From: Endomychus coccineus
Taxonomy: Eukaryota; Arthropoda; Insecta; Coleoptera; Endomychidae
Length of the DNA stretch: 64,000 bases
Reading direction: 5' to 3'
NCBI GenBank assembly: GCA_958510875.1
Contig: OY294067.1
Span: 277,648,242 to 277,712,241, forward strand
Positions 32,521 to 59,364 of this stretch are shown one piece after another. Made by a program: the position numbers and the translations under genes. Numbering within the stretch: the stretch's first letter is position 1; every line of letters starts with the position of its first letter. The notes beneath the pieces are model-generated. The model was not told the DNA's origin and did no database searches. It saw only the letters and a program-made list of their open reading frames with translations.

Positions 32521-32929
32521 CGAAGGCGAATCTATCTGTTCCACAAGTTTCTACTATAACACTCCCAAGTTGGGATCTAATTCCTCTCTAAACAAGGATG
32601 AATCCGTTACAACATTGCCGCCGCCATGGCGTCCTGTGTAATTGTAATTATGTATTGCTTATTAATAACTAAAACATGAGTATCTAGATAATATAGTAAT
32701 TTTGAATCTTAATTTTATTGTTTTATATCCCTAGACAAGAACAAACATGAATGATTCACTTATTATTGTAATAGAATGATGATATTAATAGATGATTGGC
32801 AAGCAAGAAGGGAATTTTATTCATGCTGCAAGACACAGTTTAAGTAACAAATTGAATAGAATCAGCTAATACTTGATGAAAATCCATTCTAAACTTAAAT
32901 AAAATGAATATTAAAAGTTCGATTTTCAC

Positions 32930-33085
32930 TAGTTTAATAAATAAATCTGACTATAGTTTCGCCAACACAGTGGCCTCTTCAAACAATTATTACAAAGTAC
33001 TGTAATATTTGTTTAAAGAAGTTACTGTGTTGGCGAAACTATAGATTCATTTATTTATTAAACTAGTGAAAATCGAACTTTTAAT
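32930..33085. repeat. Imperfect hairpin element, copy 1
   Basis: 32930-32990 and 33025-33085 are inverted copies (shared: actgtgttggcgaaactata and actagtgaaaatcgaactt). The same hairpin lies at 58395-58565, in both cases downstream of the caspase last exon. Confidence 0.85.
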
Positions 33086-33720
33086 TTTATTTAAGTCATC
33101 TTCATCATTAAGAAAAATTGAATTGTATCTCTTAATGCACTTACATATAATTGTGACTCATTAGGCGAAGATACTTTGAACTTTTCTCAATCAGTTCTGC
33201 TAAATAACCAACATAATATCACCCGCTGAGCTCTCAGAGTTTGTCAGCTACAGCAAACTCTGACTATATTGGATTTCATACACTCCTCAAGCAGAAAGAT
33301 GGAACTTTAGCATAATTTATCTATGATCTACTAACATTTCAGAACTTTTGTTCACATAAATATAGAATTTCGACGGGACCAAAGTAGTGTAATTGGACAA
33401 CATCCTAGTTTAGTTTTTAAGTTCATATAGTCTTAATTATATTCATTATTCGTAATTGTAAAAAATTAATCACACCTAAACATGGAGATTTGACACTTGG
33501 ATTTGGCTTTAGTTCGTGCCGTGTTGCCGTTTCTATTAGAAAGTAGCTAATACTTTGAAATTTTAAATAGAACATCTGCTGTTATATTATATCGAGGGAG
33601 CAAAATTGATCTTGAGGAAAGAATTTTATATAATTTTTGTCATCATATCCTTATTACTTATTTGTATAAATAATCTTAATTTTAGTTTCATTTTCTATTA
33701 GTATAGGTTTTTTTTTCTCT
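33086..33720. other. Degenerate 473-bp-repeat relative and non-coding flank
   Basis: 33090-33220 is a diverged version of the repeat body at 59.4 kb. 33377-33415 is a decayed tRNA-like head (gtagtgtaattgg). The rest is AT-rich. Confidence 0.5.
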
Positions 33721-33736
33721 CTCTTTGGCAATATAA

Positions 33737-36700
33737 ATGTCTAATATAGATACAGCTTTTGATATTCTTGAAAATTATAATTATGGTGTGAATGATACGG
33801 AGTGCATGAACTTTGCACAGGTGGTGAATTACTTAGATATAGAAAATAATACGCAGAGCTTAACAGTATTACATTATAACATCAGAAGTCTGAAGGCGCA
33901 TTATGACGAGTTATGTCTAATTTTGTCGGAATTAAATAATAACAATGGTATCAACGTGATTTTAGTATTCCTGGTTTTACTGTGTATTACAATGAGGGCG
34001 CGTTTAATAAATGCGATGGTGTCGTTTTATACGTTAGGGAAGATATTATAGCTGCATTAAGTACCATTCAACTAAGCGAAATTACAGTATTAGAATGTAA
34101 GTTAGAATTTAATAGAAAAAAAATTACTATAATTGGAATTTACAGACCAAATAAATCAAATATGAATGTTTTCGTAAATGATCTGGATTGCTATATCTCA
34201 AATATGAATAAAGATGATATAATTGTTTTCATAGGAGATTTAAATATAAACATTGATACCAAATCTGTGACAAATAAGCATAATACGTTGTCATACACAA
34301 GTATGATGGAAAAAAATGGATTTCTATCACAAATAAATTTTCCAACATATGTAGATGGTGTATTCGCAACTATTATTGATCATATTTATTTGTATGAATC
34401 AAATACTCAAAAATTGAGTAATGAATTTAAATTTAAATCAATAGTATTCCATAACTCTATGACGGATCATTACCCACTAATTTTTAATATAAAAACTCCA
34501 GAGATAAATAAAAACAACAAAACTGAGGATGTTAATTTTATAAAAAGAATAGACGAAAAGAAGCTTTTAAATATCATTAAAAATACGAATTTTTCCGAAA
34601 TATTTAAATCCACTGATTCACAGCTATGTTCTGATACATTTTATATAAAGGTTCTGGGGGCCATAGAAAACTGTACTGAGATTATATCGGTTAAAAATAA
34701 GCAACTAAAACTGAAGCCCTGGATGACTACTGGTATTTTAATATCTATTAGACATAGAGATAACCTAAAAAGGAAAGTAATAAGATACAACCTGAATAAA
34801 GAACTAAAACAGGAGTACAACAGATACCGTAATCATGTGACAAATATAATAAAATTAACAAAAAATGAGTACTAGAGAAGCAAATTAAATGAAGTTTCAC
34901 AAAATTATAAAAAAACTTGGAAAATAATAAACGGAATCACAAATAACCCTAAAAAGAATACAACAGCACAAATAAACAAAATTGTTAATAATAACACAAT
35001 TATAAACAATCCTCAGCAAATTGCAGAAATGTTCAATAATTATTTCACGGATATAGGAGAAAAACTTACTGCTAATTGCAACACCGAGAATGAAAGCTCT
35101 GCACACTTAATCACAAATGGGAGTAGTAAAAATAGAGTATCTATGTTTTTGGAACCAGTAGACTATGTAGAAATTGATTATAACTAACTTGAGGAATTCG
35201 ACTGCTCCAGGCAAGGATGGTATTCATACGAAAATTTTGAAACTTTTGAAATTTTACATAAGTAAACCGTTAGAACATATAATAAATACAATTTTTGAAA
35301 CCTCTATCATTCCAACACAATTTAAAGAGAGTATCATAGTGCCTATCTTCAAAACGGGAAACAGAGAAAGCGTTGCGAACTACCGTCCAATATCATTAAT
35401 GAACAATATACCAAAAATAATGGAAAAATTTTTAAACAGTAGAATCAATGCATTTCTACAAAAAAATTCGATTCTATCACATAATCAGTTTGGCTTTCGT
35501 GCAGGGATAAGTGCAACAGACTCTGTACAGACGTTAACCTCGTACATATTAGATAATTTCAATGTTGATACAAAAACCATTGTCATTTTTCTCGACCTTC
35601 AAAAAGCATTCGACACAGTGATGCATGCAAAATTATTGAAAAAGTTGGAACACATAGGCATTCGCGGTTGTGTGCTTCAACTAATAGAAAATTACTTAGC
35701 AGAAAGACATCAACAAGTCAGAATAGGTAGCACCCTAAGCTCTAGACAAATAATTAAAACCGGCATACCTCAAGGGACGATACCAGGGCCAACACTATTT
35801 CTTATATTCATCAATAATTTTCTTTTACTTGGAAATTACACAATATTGTCTTATGCAGACGATACAATTGTAATATGTGAGGGCGCAACCTGGAACGAGA
35901 CTTGGGATAGAGCACAATCAGCTATGAATGATATAAAAAATTGGTTGGATGCAAACAATTTGAAATTGAACAATTCCAAAATTAAATTTATAGCATTTTC
36001 GCCAACGAAAGCAGGACAGTCACCCATCTTGGAACCCTTAAAAATAGAAAACTCCACAGATGTAATTGATCAATCAGATTCTATAAAGTATTTGGGAATA
36101 TTTTTTGACAAATATCTTAAATGGGAAAACCATATCGATTTTCTATCAAAAAAAGCAAAAAACTCATATATAGATTTTATTCCCTCAGGAGCATACTAAA
36201 TAAGAAAAATTTATTGACTATTTATAACAGTCTGGTTGTATCAATCTTATCTTACGGTGTGAATGTTTGGGGCTCTGCATATAATTACTCCTTGAAACCA
36301 TTACAAATTATACAAAATTATGTGATTAGAATAATTTTTTCGATCCCCGCAAGGACAAGCATTAAACTTATATTTAAACAAGAATCATTACTAAATATCA
36401 AAAGTCTATATATGTTCTCAGTAATCCAGTCAATACATAAAAAAAATAATACTGCAAGACTAAATCATCCTTACACAACTAGAACCATACAGAATAGAGA
36501 ATATAAATACCAAAAATTTAATAAAACTGTTTGTCAGAAGAGAAAAGACTTTATTGGTAAAAGATTTTACAATTCACTTCCTGTCAAATTGAAGAGCGCT
36601 ACTAAAACACAATTTAAAATTCAAACTAAATTATACATTATACAAAATTATAATTTATTAAGCTCATTACTTAAATAAAACCCGACATCATTCCACCATA

Positions 36701-36930
36701 TTTATGAATTTGTATATTTTGTATTCTATATTTTATCTTTTATCTTTCAACCTAAATTTTTTTCCTTACATAATAAGTACTACAATTGGAAACAAGACAT
36801 ATATAAAAAGTTTTAGTACAGAATGAAATGTTGGCACAGCACGAGATTTTCTCAAGTGCCACAGATACATGTAAAATTATAAATGTAATTTGAAAATAAT
36901 TTGAAATAAACTTGAAACTTGATATTTGAA
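33737..36930 (+). mobile_element. APE-RT non-LTR retrotransposon (Jockey/CR1/Daphne-type), nearly complete
   Basis: Frames in order: 33737-33985 and 33982-34875 (apurinic-type endonuclease: HYNIRSL, IYRPNKSNMN, FIGDLNIN, DHYPLIF), 34876-35185 (linker, after one stop), 35174-36199 (RT: APGKDGI, NYRPISL, FLDLQKAFDTV, GIPQGT, SYADDT) and 36121-36678 (C-terminal region). Lesions are few: a small deletion near 33960 that removes the usual endonuclease ETW block, a TAG at 34873, and frameshifts near 35180 and 36160. It ends in an A-poor repetitive tail (tttgaaataaacttgaaactt) near 36930. The protein would nick target DNA and reverse-transcribe its own RNA. A fairly young but dead copy. Confidence 0.9.
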
Positions 36931-37560
36931 TTCTTTATTCTAAATATCTATGCCTACGTTGTAAGATTCTTGAGATATTGATTATTTTATATTTTTTATT
37001 GACAAAACATTACATTGGAGAAATATTCATATTTTATGATTTTCAAACGCCAACTCCCGATTTAAATCAACCATAGTTCTAAGGCTTTATGTCCCGTATA
37101 AATAAATCTTATGTGCAGTATACTTGAATAAAGTTATTTCGGTCGGTTAGAAAAAGCACCAGAAGTACTTTTTTTCATATGCAATGCCCTGTATATTATT
37201 TCATATTCGGAAAGCCCTTCGAATGTGCTACTTCGCTATGTATACAGGATGTCCCATATCAGATCCGCCATAGAATAACAGGTGATACTAGAAATCAAAT
37301 TAGGAATATTAAGTCATAAATCTGTAAGCAAATGTTAGTTATACGAGGTGTTGAAAGTTAAACTTAATTTTAGAAAATCTACAATAATTTTAAAACCGCT
37401 GAAGATATTAAATTCATAATTGAAGTAGTTGAGTTTTCGAAGGATAAATCCGAATATTTCTACGGAAAGCGTTGCTGAATGCTGGACGGAGAGGGTAAAA
37501 GAAAGCTAGGGCAAAACCACATTAAAATTTTTTTTGCACTAAACTTCCACCCTAACAATA
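36931..37560. other. Non-coding stretch
   Basis: Contains short transposon-like bits (caggatgtcccatatcagat near 37247). No gene recognised. Confidence 0.4.
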
Positions 37561-38535
37561 ATTTTTTCTCTTGACGTTATTACTAACCCATTGCACAAGG
37601 TTTCATCGGAATTCATCTTGTAGAACTCAAAAAGAGATTTTGCATTTTAGCTCTTTATTGACAGGGCCAAAAGTATTTGGAAAGATGCATTCCTGGCTCC
37701 TAGAATATAGAACAAGCTTTATGAGAGTGCGAAACAGCTCTCTAGAACTATTAGTTTGTAGTATTACAGATCCATCTAAACTAGAGAGACCTTATCATTG
37801 TTATCTGGTAGAATTCATCAATTCTTACAACTTATACACGTTCATGAATGTGTTGGAAATATGTAAATATAAAACCTGAATTTCTTTGGACGAATCGAAT
37901 TGTATTATAGTAATTAGTTGAAAGTTGTGTTTAATTGAAATTGTATTAGGTATTCAATTTAAATGAATAAGATATACAAAGTGAACTGCGAAACTATGGA
38001 TTATCTTGTGTATGTTCTAATAATAAAATGTTAGTGCTGGTATTTTTTATGGATTGTTTTATTTGTTTATCTTATCAATAGTGTGCATTATGAATATGGT
38101 CGGGAATCAATAACGAATCAAGTGTATGTCAATTTAGATTTCACAAATCGAATATTTGCTCATATTTTATCAAATCAGAAAAACATTCCTTCTGATAAAA
38201 TTGAAACTAAGTTGTGAAACTATTTGAGATTCTAGCAGGGTACTCTATATGAGTACATACATTTTTTCCTTCCAGTTCCAGATAACTCTGGAAATAAATT
38301 CAAACTCATATTATTAATTTGGGGTATATCCATGGATCATGGTAAATTTCAATTGAAAGATAAAACCAATATTACTTTTGAACACATCTGGGTCAAGTTC
38401 ACAGCATCCTTGTACCTTGGACTTAAAAATAAACCGAAAATATCTATTTCAAATGTGAATAGTCAATATAATTATAAATATGATTATCTGTTTCTATATG
38501 AAGTCCACGTTATAAGAAACACAAAAAGAAATTGA
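37561..38535 (+). pseudogene. Caspase-like duplication unit 2
   Basis: Possible death-effector-like exon at 37660-37879 (LVCSITDPSKLERPYHCYL). Large-subunit N-part at 38060-38217, with the same frame lesion as the other units (aagttgtgaaac). Core from 38275 to 38535 (FKLILL-type region, then FEHIWVKF and KPKISISN). The donor after the core is changed to GTGAAT, so the frame reads on to a stop at 38535. No small-subunit exon follows before the BEL/Pao insertion. Confidence 0.78.
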
Positions 38536-39333
38536 GGAAAGAAATCAACAAGAAGTCTCGGTTTTCATTTTTTCTAGTTATGCTATCTCGCTTGTGCCGT
38601 ATTTTGTATATCACCAAATGAAATCTCAAATCTTCCGGAATGTGCACCGAAAGTTTCATCATGACACAGAGAGGCTGAAGTGAGTCCTATCTAATAGGAG
38701 CGGCAACGCGTTCGAATGTTAGAAAGAGGCACCATAGCCACTTATATAATTAACCAACGTTTCAAAACTCTAGACTCTAGGGTTAGTATTTCTCCCTGTC
38801 CATCCACCGTGAGTGATCTTGAATATAAATTACGGTGTGGGTTTTCTTAGGTTTTCCGCAGTTTATAACTTCACATCTTAATGGAACATCATTTTCTTTT
38901 GACGCGTTTCGGCTTTCGCCTTCTTCATTCTTATTGATTCACCTTGTTATAATGTGTATATTTCACTGGAGCACACTCACTCATCGTAAGTTTGAATTCT
39001 CAAAGAAGTTTATGAATACTTATTTTATGTTCAAGCGCAAATAAAATTTGAATTGTATTTTTCTTTGTTTCCTGCTACCACTGAAAGCGGTTCTGAATGG
39101 TTGAATGTGGATAAAAGCTAGTTCCAAACTAGTTTGGAAATTTCCGTGTACTGAACTTCCACCCTATAACAATAATTCCACAAAATTCCCATGATTTTTT
39201 TGGAAACTCCCACATTTGCACTAGACTCCCACGATTTTAATCTTAGCGTACACCACTGTGAGGGTGGTTTGTCCCTTGGGTTACCTCAATTTGTAGCTAC
39301 TTCCATTTGGTGAGTTTTGGGTTATTTTTGATA
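38536..39333. repeat. Downstream part of the caspase duplication unit
   Basis: Parallels 63020-63797. 38836-39080 also parallels 61715-61990. It contains a minus-strand hammerhead-like block (about 38895-38930) and a motif series repeated in each unit. No long ORF. Confidence 0.8.
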
Positions 39334-39729
39334 AATAAGTCCCAAACAAATATTTATCACAAATAGGCTAAGTGCTGCTCTATGTTGTAATAGTTGTGTA
39401 TATGAATATGTTACTTCCTTCGTCCACCTGGTGAATTCAATCCATTTGAAATTTTGATACAAGCTAGATATGACGTTTGAAATTTACTGGCATGTAAATT
39501 CAATGACGTACCTTGAGCCGTTTTCGAGTTCTTGAGCTGAGCGTTCCGTCGAAATTCTCGACGCTATTTGCTGTGCTTCGCGCACTTTTCGGCACGCTAA
39601 CTATCTGGCTGACTGAATTTACTAATTCAGGTGAGACATTGGAAATTTAAATGTTGATGGTCGGTCAAGGTCGATGCGGGATTGGTTGGTTGGTATTGGT
39701 TGAGATGGTAGCGGGCTTAATATATAGTT
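39334..39729. repeat. Dispersed repeat, copy 2
   Basis: Second copy of the block at 1-416, joined here to the BEL/Pao protease frame. Confidence 0.85.
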
Positions 39730-42231
39730 TCAATTTTGTTGAATGGGTATCGATGTTTTGAATTGACAAATTGCATATTGTGTTGGAAGTATTTGGAAAT
39801 TCGATTTTACCTGATACGATCCAGCCTAGCTTTGTTTTTTGTAAGCATGGTTGGTTTTTATGTGATTGTATTTGCCCTATACATAGAAGATTGTAGAATA
39901 TTTCTACACCTATCAACATATCTATATTTTGAGATACATAAAATTCAGGATTGGCAAGTTTAATGTGTTGTGGTATATGAAACTTACTTTTGTCTATTGA
40001 TATTAATGGTAGATTTTGTGTTATTTTCGGTAAAACAAGGCACTTTTTATATTCTGTGTAGTCCGTTACTCTAGATTTGAAACAAATAGTTGTGGAAAAT
40101 TTGGCACTTATAGTCCCCTGATTTATACCAGATACAGGAATATTTGCCCTGTGTTTAGTAATACCCAACCGTTTCGCGCAAGCCTCAGTAATAAAATGAG
40201 CTTGTGAACCACTGTTCAATAATGGTTTACAAGTTATAAATTTTCCTTGCTTATTTTGAATTTGAACAAGAGCAGTTGATAAAAGTGTTTGACTTTGAGT
40301 TGTATATTGCGAACTCAGATTTGCAGTAATTTGTGAGGTGCTAGCTTCCTGGTTCATTACCTTATCAATGTGTAGTATAAAGAATTATGTTTCTCATTGC
40401 ATTTTTTGCAAACTACCAAAATTGCAATTACTTGCAGTGTGATTGCCACGAAAACAGTTTAAACATAAGCCTTTGGATTTTATCAATCGTCTACGTTCTG
40501 AAATAGACAATGCTAACAACTTCTCGCAGTAATTAATTAATAATAATAAAGATTCTTGACCCAGAATGAATTATATATAAAAATTCTCGGGGAATAGGTC
40601 GCATTAACACTCTGTTTTAAATGTTCGTTTTTACGTACATTTCGGTCTCACGATCATCATCAGAAGACTTATTACTTCAATATCCCGATTACTTGGAACT
40701 AATTGTATTAACACAAAGCGTCCTTATCGCACAAATTTCGTTTGAATGCCAACGTCGCCGAAACGAACAGAAACATGAAATCGGAATTATAACACAGGAA
40801 TGTTACAGCGTAATATTAAAAATCCACTATGTAGTAGAATTATCAATAAATATAATAATAATAATAATATAATAAATTAAATGAGGATTATCAAAAATTG
40901 CACAAGAAAATTTCTTTTTAGTTGATACATGTGTTAGCTTTTTGAGAAATCCTTCTTTAAATCGATTGTTCTGATGACTGTTTTGAATAGTTCGAGAGAG
41001 TGGTTCATTTTGTTTGAAATGTTTGTTCAATAACTTGCATCTTCCTTTCAAAAAACTAATGAATTGTTCTGAAGATGGCAGCGAAGTTTTGGGTGCATTT
41101 TCGTCCCAAATCCGTAAAGTTGATGAATCTAGCTTTCTTGTCATTAAGAATATGATTAATGTTTCCCAATGATTTTGATTGATCAATTCTAGAGCTCTAG
41201 TATGTTTGATTAATCCATCTATTAAGTGACGTGTAACTCACTATAATTTTCCTGATTTATTACTGGAACATCACATAATTTTGGCATATGATTTGCTCCA
41301 ATATAAGCCCTATCTTCATACCTGTTAACTAGAATTGTCCAAGCTGATTCGTAATTTCGAGCAGTAAGTTCTAACGATTTTAATACTGCAGCGGCCTCTC
41401 TGCTTAATGCAGATTTCAAGTAGTGAAATTTGTCTAATTGACTAATTGAATTATTTTCATGAATTAAGTTTTTGAATGTAGAATAGAATGGAAGCCATTT
41501 ATCAAATTCGCCATTAAAGTTAGGAATGCGAACATCAGGTAAGCGAATAGATTTTGTTTGTGGAACTATTAATGTACTTTGTTGATTATTTGAATATGAT
41601 TGCATTACTGATTTGATATCGGCTACAAGAGCATAATAATTGTTTTCGAACAAGTCTGCTTCTTCGCAATTAGTCTTCGTAGGATCTAAATTCTCAATTG
41701 CTAATTCGATTTGTTCATATGCATCAAGGGAAACAATGAATTTGTCTAATCGTTCCGCATGCTCAACCACTTTGTCGGAATTGGAATTAAAAAACGTTCG
41801 TAGTTTTGTTGCTTTTGATTTTAATTGTGATCTCTTACTTATTAATTAATCAATGGTTAATAATTATAACTGAGCATTATTCATTTTGCTAGTTGAATTG
41901 TTAAGTGTGAATTTGTGTTAATAACTTGATGTTTAAATGAGGATGTTTGGAAAATTCTGGAAGACTAACGGGATAGATTGGAGACTCACCTTTTGATGTT
42001 GGTTGTTATCCGTATTTGGGCTTCAATGTCTGCTACTTGGAGTTGATTACCAATCGATCACTAATACGCTAAAATACTTCTGTCTTGCTAGTCAGTTTTC
42101 CTGTTACCATCCGGCTCGAAGCACCATGTAATGTGTTGGGATCGTACACCAAGGCACTATTTTAATAACTGACAGTTGTTGAATATTTTTGAACGGATTT
42201 AATTCTTACACTCAACAATATATTAATTACA
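39665..42231 (-). mobile_element. BEL/Pao LTR retrotransposon, 5' half (gag and protease)
   Basis: Minus-strand order: LTR piece 42231-42127 (starts TGTAAT, ends ATTACA), primer site TGGTGCTTCGAGCCGG right after it, gag (41770-41222: VRIPNFNGEFDKWLPFYSTF, SALSREAAAVLKSLEL; continued at 41186-40827), a zinc-knuckle region with a frame break (about 40380-40510), then a retropepsin-like protease (40357-39665: LLNSGSQAHFITEAC, LGITKHRANIPVSG). The catalytic Asp of the usual DSGS reads Asn (NSGS). RT, RNase H and integrase are missing, replaced by the dispersed repeat. The LTR sits in an R1/Jockey-type fragment that starts at 42232. Confidence 0.9.
40600..40720 (-). repeat. Penelope-type terminal remnant with hammerhead-like core
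   Basis: The minus strand at about 40675-40645 reads CTGATGATGATCGTGAGACC followed by GAAATG. The core letters fit, but stem II is weak. It lies within the BEL/Pao gag region as a small insertion (frame break). Confidence 0.4.
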
Positions 42232-44160
42232 TAATGTCGGTTCATTTTCCTGGCTCCGGAGACAGAGCTCTGACAATTGAAAGATTCGAGGGACATTGTC
42301 AATTATGACAAGGTGAAGTGAGCCATATCCGGGTACGCACCGTATAAATCATCAGGCGAAGATACAATTTTCTCGTCTCTCCTACAAGAGGGTTAGCTAT
42401 TGGCTATAATCTTCGGATTTTGTATTGCTACAGCCGTTATTTCAAAGCTATGTCGGGCAGTGAAAGTCGTGTTCATTCCGAAGGCGAGTGAAACTGATTA
42501 TACCCTAGCTAAGGTATTCCGAGCTATCAGTCTAACTTCATTCCTATTAAGGGCAATGGGGAGATTGATGTCAGACACTTAAGAGATGGTCTAGTGAAGG
42601 ACTATCCCTTACACTGTCATCAACACGCCTACCAAGCTGGCTTCTCGACTGAAACGGCCTTGCATCATCAAGTCACACGAATAGATGATGCTATGGCTTT
42701 AGAGGAACACATCCTGGTAGTATCTATGAAAGGGGGGCGTTCGATAACACGTCCGGCGAATCTATTTGCTCATCCGCTGAGGAGCATGGTATCTTTCCGA
42801 CACTAGTTCGGTGGAATGAAGCCATGTTATCCAGGCATGCGATGAAAGCGCAACATAGCGCATGCGTTGTACAACCCATCGCTACAGAAGGTTGCCCAGA
42901 AGAAGGTGTCCTATCTCCGCTTCTGTGTGTCTTGTAGTCGATGGACTCTTGGAGGAGTTGTAAGAGGCAGGGTTTCATGACCAAACCTATGTCGAAGACT
43001 TTGGGCGGCAGTTAGGGACACTGTGGGAGCTACAAAATACACTGCTCGACATGGTAGAGCGCTGGTGCCGTACCGAGGGGCACAGTGTCAACCCTGATAA
43101 AATGGAAATTGTACTGTTTACCAGGGACCGTAAGCTAGGCATAGTGCCAGACATTACTCTCTTTGGCAAGGTTCTGTAACCCAAAGGGTCGGTGAAGTCT
43201 CTGGAAGTAATCCTAGACTATCAACTGATCTGGCGGAAACATCTCGGATATCGTGTGAGGAAGGCCTTTGCGTCCTTCTGGGCGTGCAGGAGAGCTTTCA
43301 GCAGCACATGGAGATTACAGTCAAGTATCCATTATTGGATCTATACCGCTGTGAGCAGGCCTATGGTCACCTAAGCTGCGGTCATGTGGTGAACGGGGAA
43401 AAGGACTGGTTTGTCCCAGCGTTTGAACCGACTGCAGCGACTTACATGCATAGGTATATTGAGTGATATGAGGTCAGCTCCAACGAAAGATCTTGAAGCT
43501 ATCGCCGGATACCTCTTATATATCAAAGCCATGAGAACGGCGTATAGGTTGAAGGGCATAGGTTTGTTTTTCTATTCCTAGCCAAGAGCTACCTTACATC
43601 CCAGCAGCTCCTCATAATCTACAAAGCACATGTTCGACCTGTACCGTTCACATGTTTATAGCTCAGCTCCCAAACATAGGCTGAAGTTCTTGAGTACTAT
43701 CAAGAAGAGAGCTATTCGTCTTATTGATGATGTCACACTTACGAGTTCATTGACCTTTCTTGAACATCGTAGAAAGGTGGGAGTTCTTTCCCTTTTCTAT
43801 GGATATTTCCATGGTAGGTGTTCATCAGAATTCTTTCCTGTTGTTCCACCAGGAGATACCAGATAGGCGCACTAGGCGAGCTCACAGTATTCACTCCTTC
43901 ATTGTCAAGCTCGAGACCTGTCGAACTTCTTCCTACCAGACATCATTTTTTTTATCGAACAGCGATGTTGTGTAACTTATCATCTAGTGAGGCTTCTCCC
44001 TATGCCTTTAACCACCAAGCAATCAAGAAAAATCCGAATGACTATCTTCTCTCCCAACATTCCACCGCTAGTTCACACGACGTTCGAGCGGCTACGCAAG
44101 AGCCCCTGATTTGGCAGCCTGTCTCTTTTCCTATGGGTATTTGAGAAATCTAAAATTTAC
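42232..44160 (+). pseudogene. R1/Jockey-type non-LTR retrotransposon, degenerate
   Basis: The plus strand shows the RT preamble (42232-42420, as at 17.98 kb), FRAISLTSFLLRAMGRL (42510-42560), HQHAYQAGFSTETALHH (42612-42670), a region around the lost catalytic block near 42990, NPDKMEIVLFTRD (43090-43130), VILDYQLIWRKHLGYRVRKA (43207-43265) and a C-terminal RNase H-side region (43630-43960). Many frameshifts. It belongs to the same family as the 17.9-kb fragment. Confidence 0.85.
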
Positions 44161-44368
44161 AGATTTCAGGAATCCGAATATTGAAAATTCTTTGGTGAAA
44201 ATAGCGGCGAGACATTCAACAATGTGAGGAGGGGTTTCATGATTGCATTTGCATCATTCTCTAAGACCCTATTGTAAAAGTGAATGGCGCTTGTATAGAA
44301 AAGTATGTAGCAAATAACATCAATATGACAAAACTTCTCACGGAAAACAGGGAAAATGAATATATGGG

Positions 44369-44585
44369 ATGCGACCAAATGTTTTAGTTATTATTTTGTT
44401 TATATTCATGATATGCACACGCATTGGAAATAAAGGTTTTATTGGTCAACTATCGAATATTGATTTAATTCATCCCGATGAACTTTGTGATAAAAGTATC
44501 AAGTATTTTAGATTGATAAATCTTATCAATTCATATATATATATAAGTTATATTCATAATTCAGAAAATTTAATTCTTTATCTCT
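44369..44585 (+). pseudogene. Possible N-terminal (death-effector-like) exon piece
   Basis: The frame reads GFIGQLSNIDLIHPDELCDK after a possible acceptor (ataaag at 44429-44434), then SENLILYLLSY, the segment also carried by the 473-bp repeat. It runs into a (TA)n tract. The hydrophobic, helical pattern and its position upstream of the caspase exons suggest a DED-like adaptor domain as in Dredd/caspase-8, but similarity is weak and the exon borders are not proven. Confidence 0.35.
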
Positions 44586-44588
44586 TAA

Positions 44589-44589
44589 G

Positions 44590-44632
<43 letters not shown>
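44589..44632. repeat. (TA)n microsatellite
   Basis: About 21 TA units interrupting the possible N-terminal exon. Confidence 0.97.
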
Positions 44633-44639
<7 letters not shown>

Positions 44640-44720
44640 CACCTGAACCGGAGGTATGTTGAGAGTATTGATCCATCGAAAATAATCATCCGGTAACAAG
44701 TGATCGACATAAGAGTTGAA

Positions 44721-58159
<13,439 letters not shown>

Positions 58160-58394
58160 TTCCCCTTTAAACAAGATCAAACCACGGAGTGAAAGGCTGC
58201 CAGGGCGCCCCTGAACAAGAACAAACATGAACGATTCACTTATTATTGTAATATAATGATGATCTTAATACATGATTGACAAGCAAGAAACGAATTTTAT
58301 TCATGCTACATGACAAAGTTTAAGTAACAAATTTAATAGAATCAGCTAATACGTGATGGAAATCCATTCTAAACTTAAATGAAATAACTACTAA

Positions 58395-58565
58395 CAGTTC
58401 GAATTTCACTAGTTTAATAAATAATTTTGACTGTAGTTCCGCTAACACAGTAGCCTCTTCAAATAAATATTAGAAACAACTGTAATATTTATTCGAAGAA
58501 GTTACTGTGTTAGCGAAACTATGAATATATTGATTCATTAAACTAGTGAAAATCGAACTTTTAAT
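58395..58565. repeat. Imperfect hairpin element, copy 2
   Basis: Same hairpin as at 32930-33085, with arms sharing actgtgttagcgaaacta and actagtgaaaatcgaac. Lies 240 bases downstream of the caspase last exon. Confidence 0.85.
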
Positions 58566-58736
58566 AGTTATTTTATTTAAGAATAGTCTAAGTCACCTTC
58601 ATCATTAAGAAAAATTAATCTGTATTCTTAATGTACTTACATACTTACATGGCATTGTGGCTCATCAGACGAAGATACTTCGAACTTGTTTCTACTTATA
58701 CCCAGAACATTTCTCAATCAGTTCTCTGCTATTGAA

Positions 58737-58738
<2 letters not shown>

Positions 58739-58776
<38 letters not shown>
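58739..58776. repeat. (TA)n microsatellite
   Basis: About 19 units joining the decayed repeat relative to a minus-oriented 473-bp repeat. Confidence 0.97.
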
Positions 58777-58779
<3 letters not shown>

Positions 58780-58917
58780 AAGTTTAAAGTTTCTTTGCCT
58801 AATTGGCCACTATCGTGTATGTAACTTAAGAGATATAGAATTAAATTTTCTGAATTATGAAGATAACTTAGATAATTTAACATAGGATTATAAAGATGAA
58901 CAAACGTAAAAGATTGA

Positions 58918-58989
58918 ACCATAGGCGGGATTCGAACCCACATTTTTGGATTTCTAGTCCAGGGTGTTTACCAATTACACCACTTCGGT
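58918..58989 (-). tRNA. 72-nt tRNA-like cloverleaf, copy C
   Basis: Same fold as at 5600-5671. The anticodon stem has one C-A mismatch (CTGGA/TCCAA), and the loop is CTAGAAA. Confidence 0.45.
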
Positions 58990-59364
58990 CCTGTTAGATT
59001 TTTATATTTTTGTAAATATAAACCTCCGAAAGGATAGTAGATCATTGATGAACACAATGCGATTCGATGCCCTACCATCGATCAACTATTCACGCACATT
59101 CATCTGAAGTTCAGTCGTTTTTTGAAGTAAGGATTGTAGGTTAGTACTGCTATGGTTGGCAGTTACTTGACAGTTCTTATTCAAATGACAGCATCCCGGT
59201 TCTTATATATTTCAATAGAACTGACTGAGAATTGTTCTGGTTAATTATAAACAAGTTTAAAGTTTCTTTGCCTAATTGGCCACTATCGTGTATGTAACTT
59301 AAGAGATATAGATATACTATCCTTTCGGAGGTTTATATTTACAAAAATATAAAAATCTAACAGG

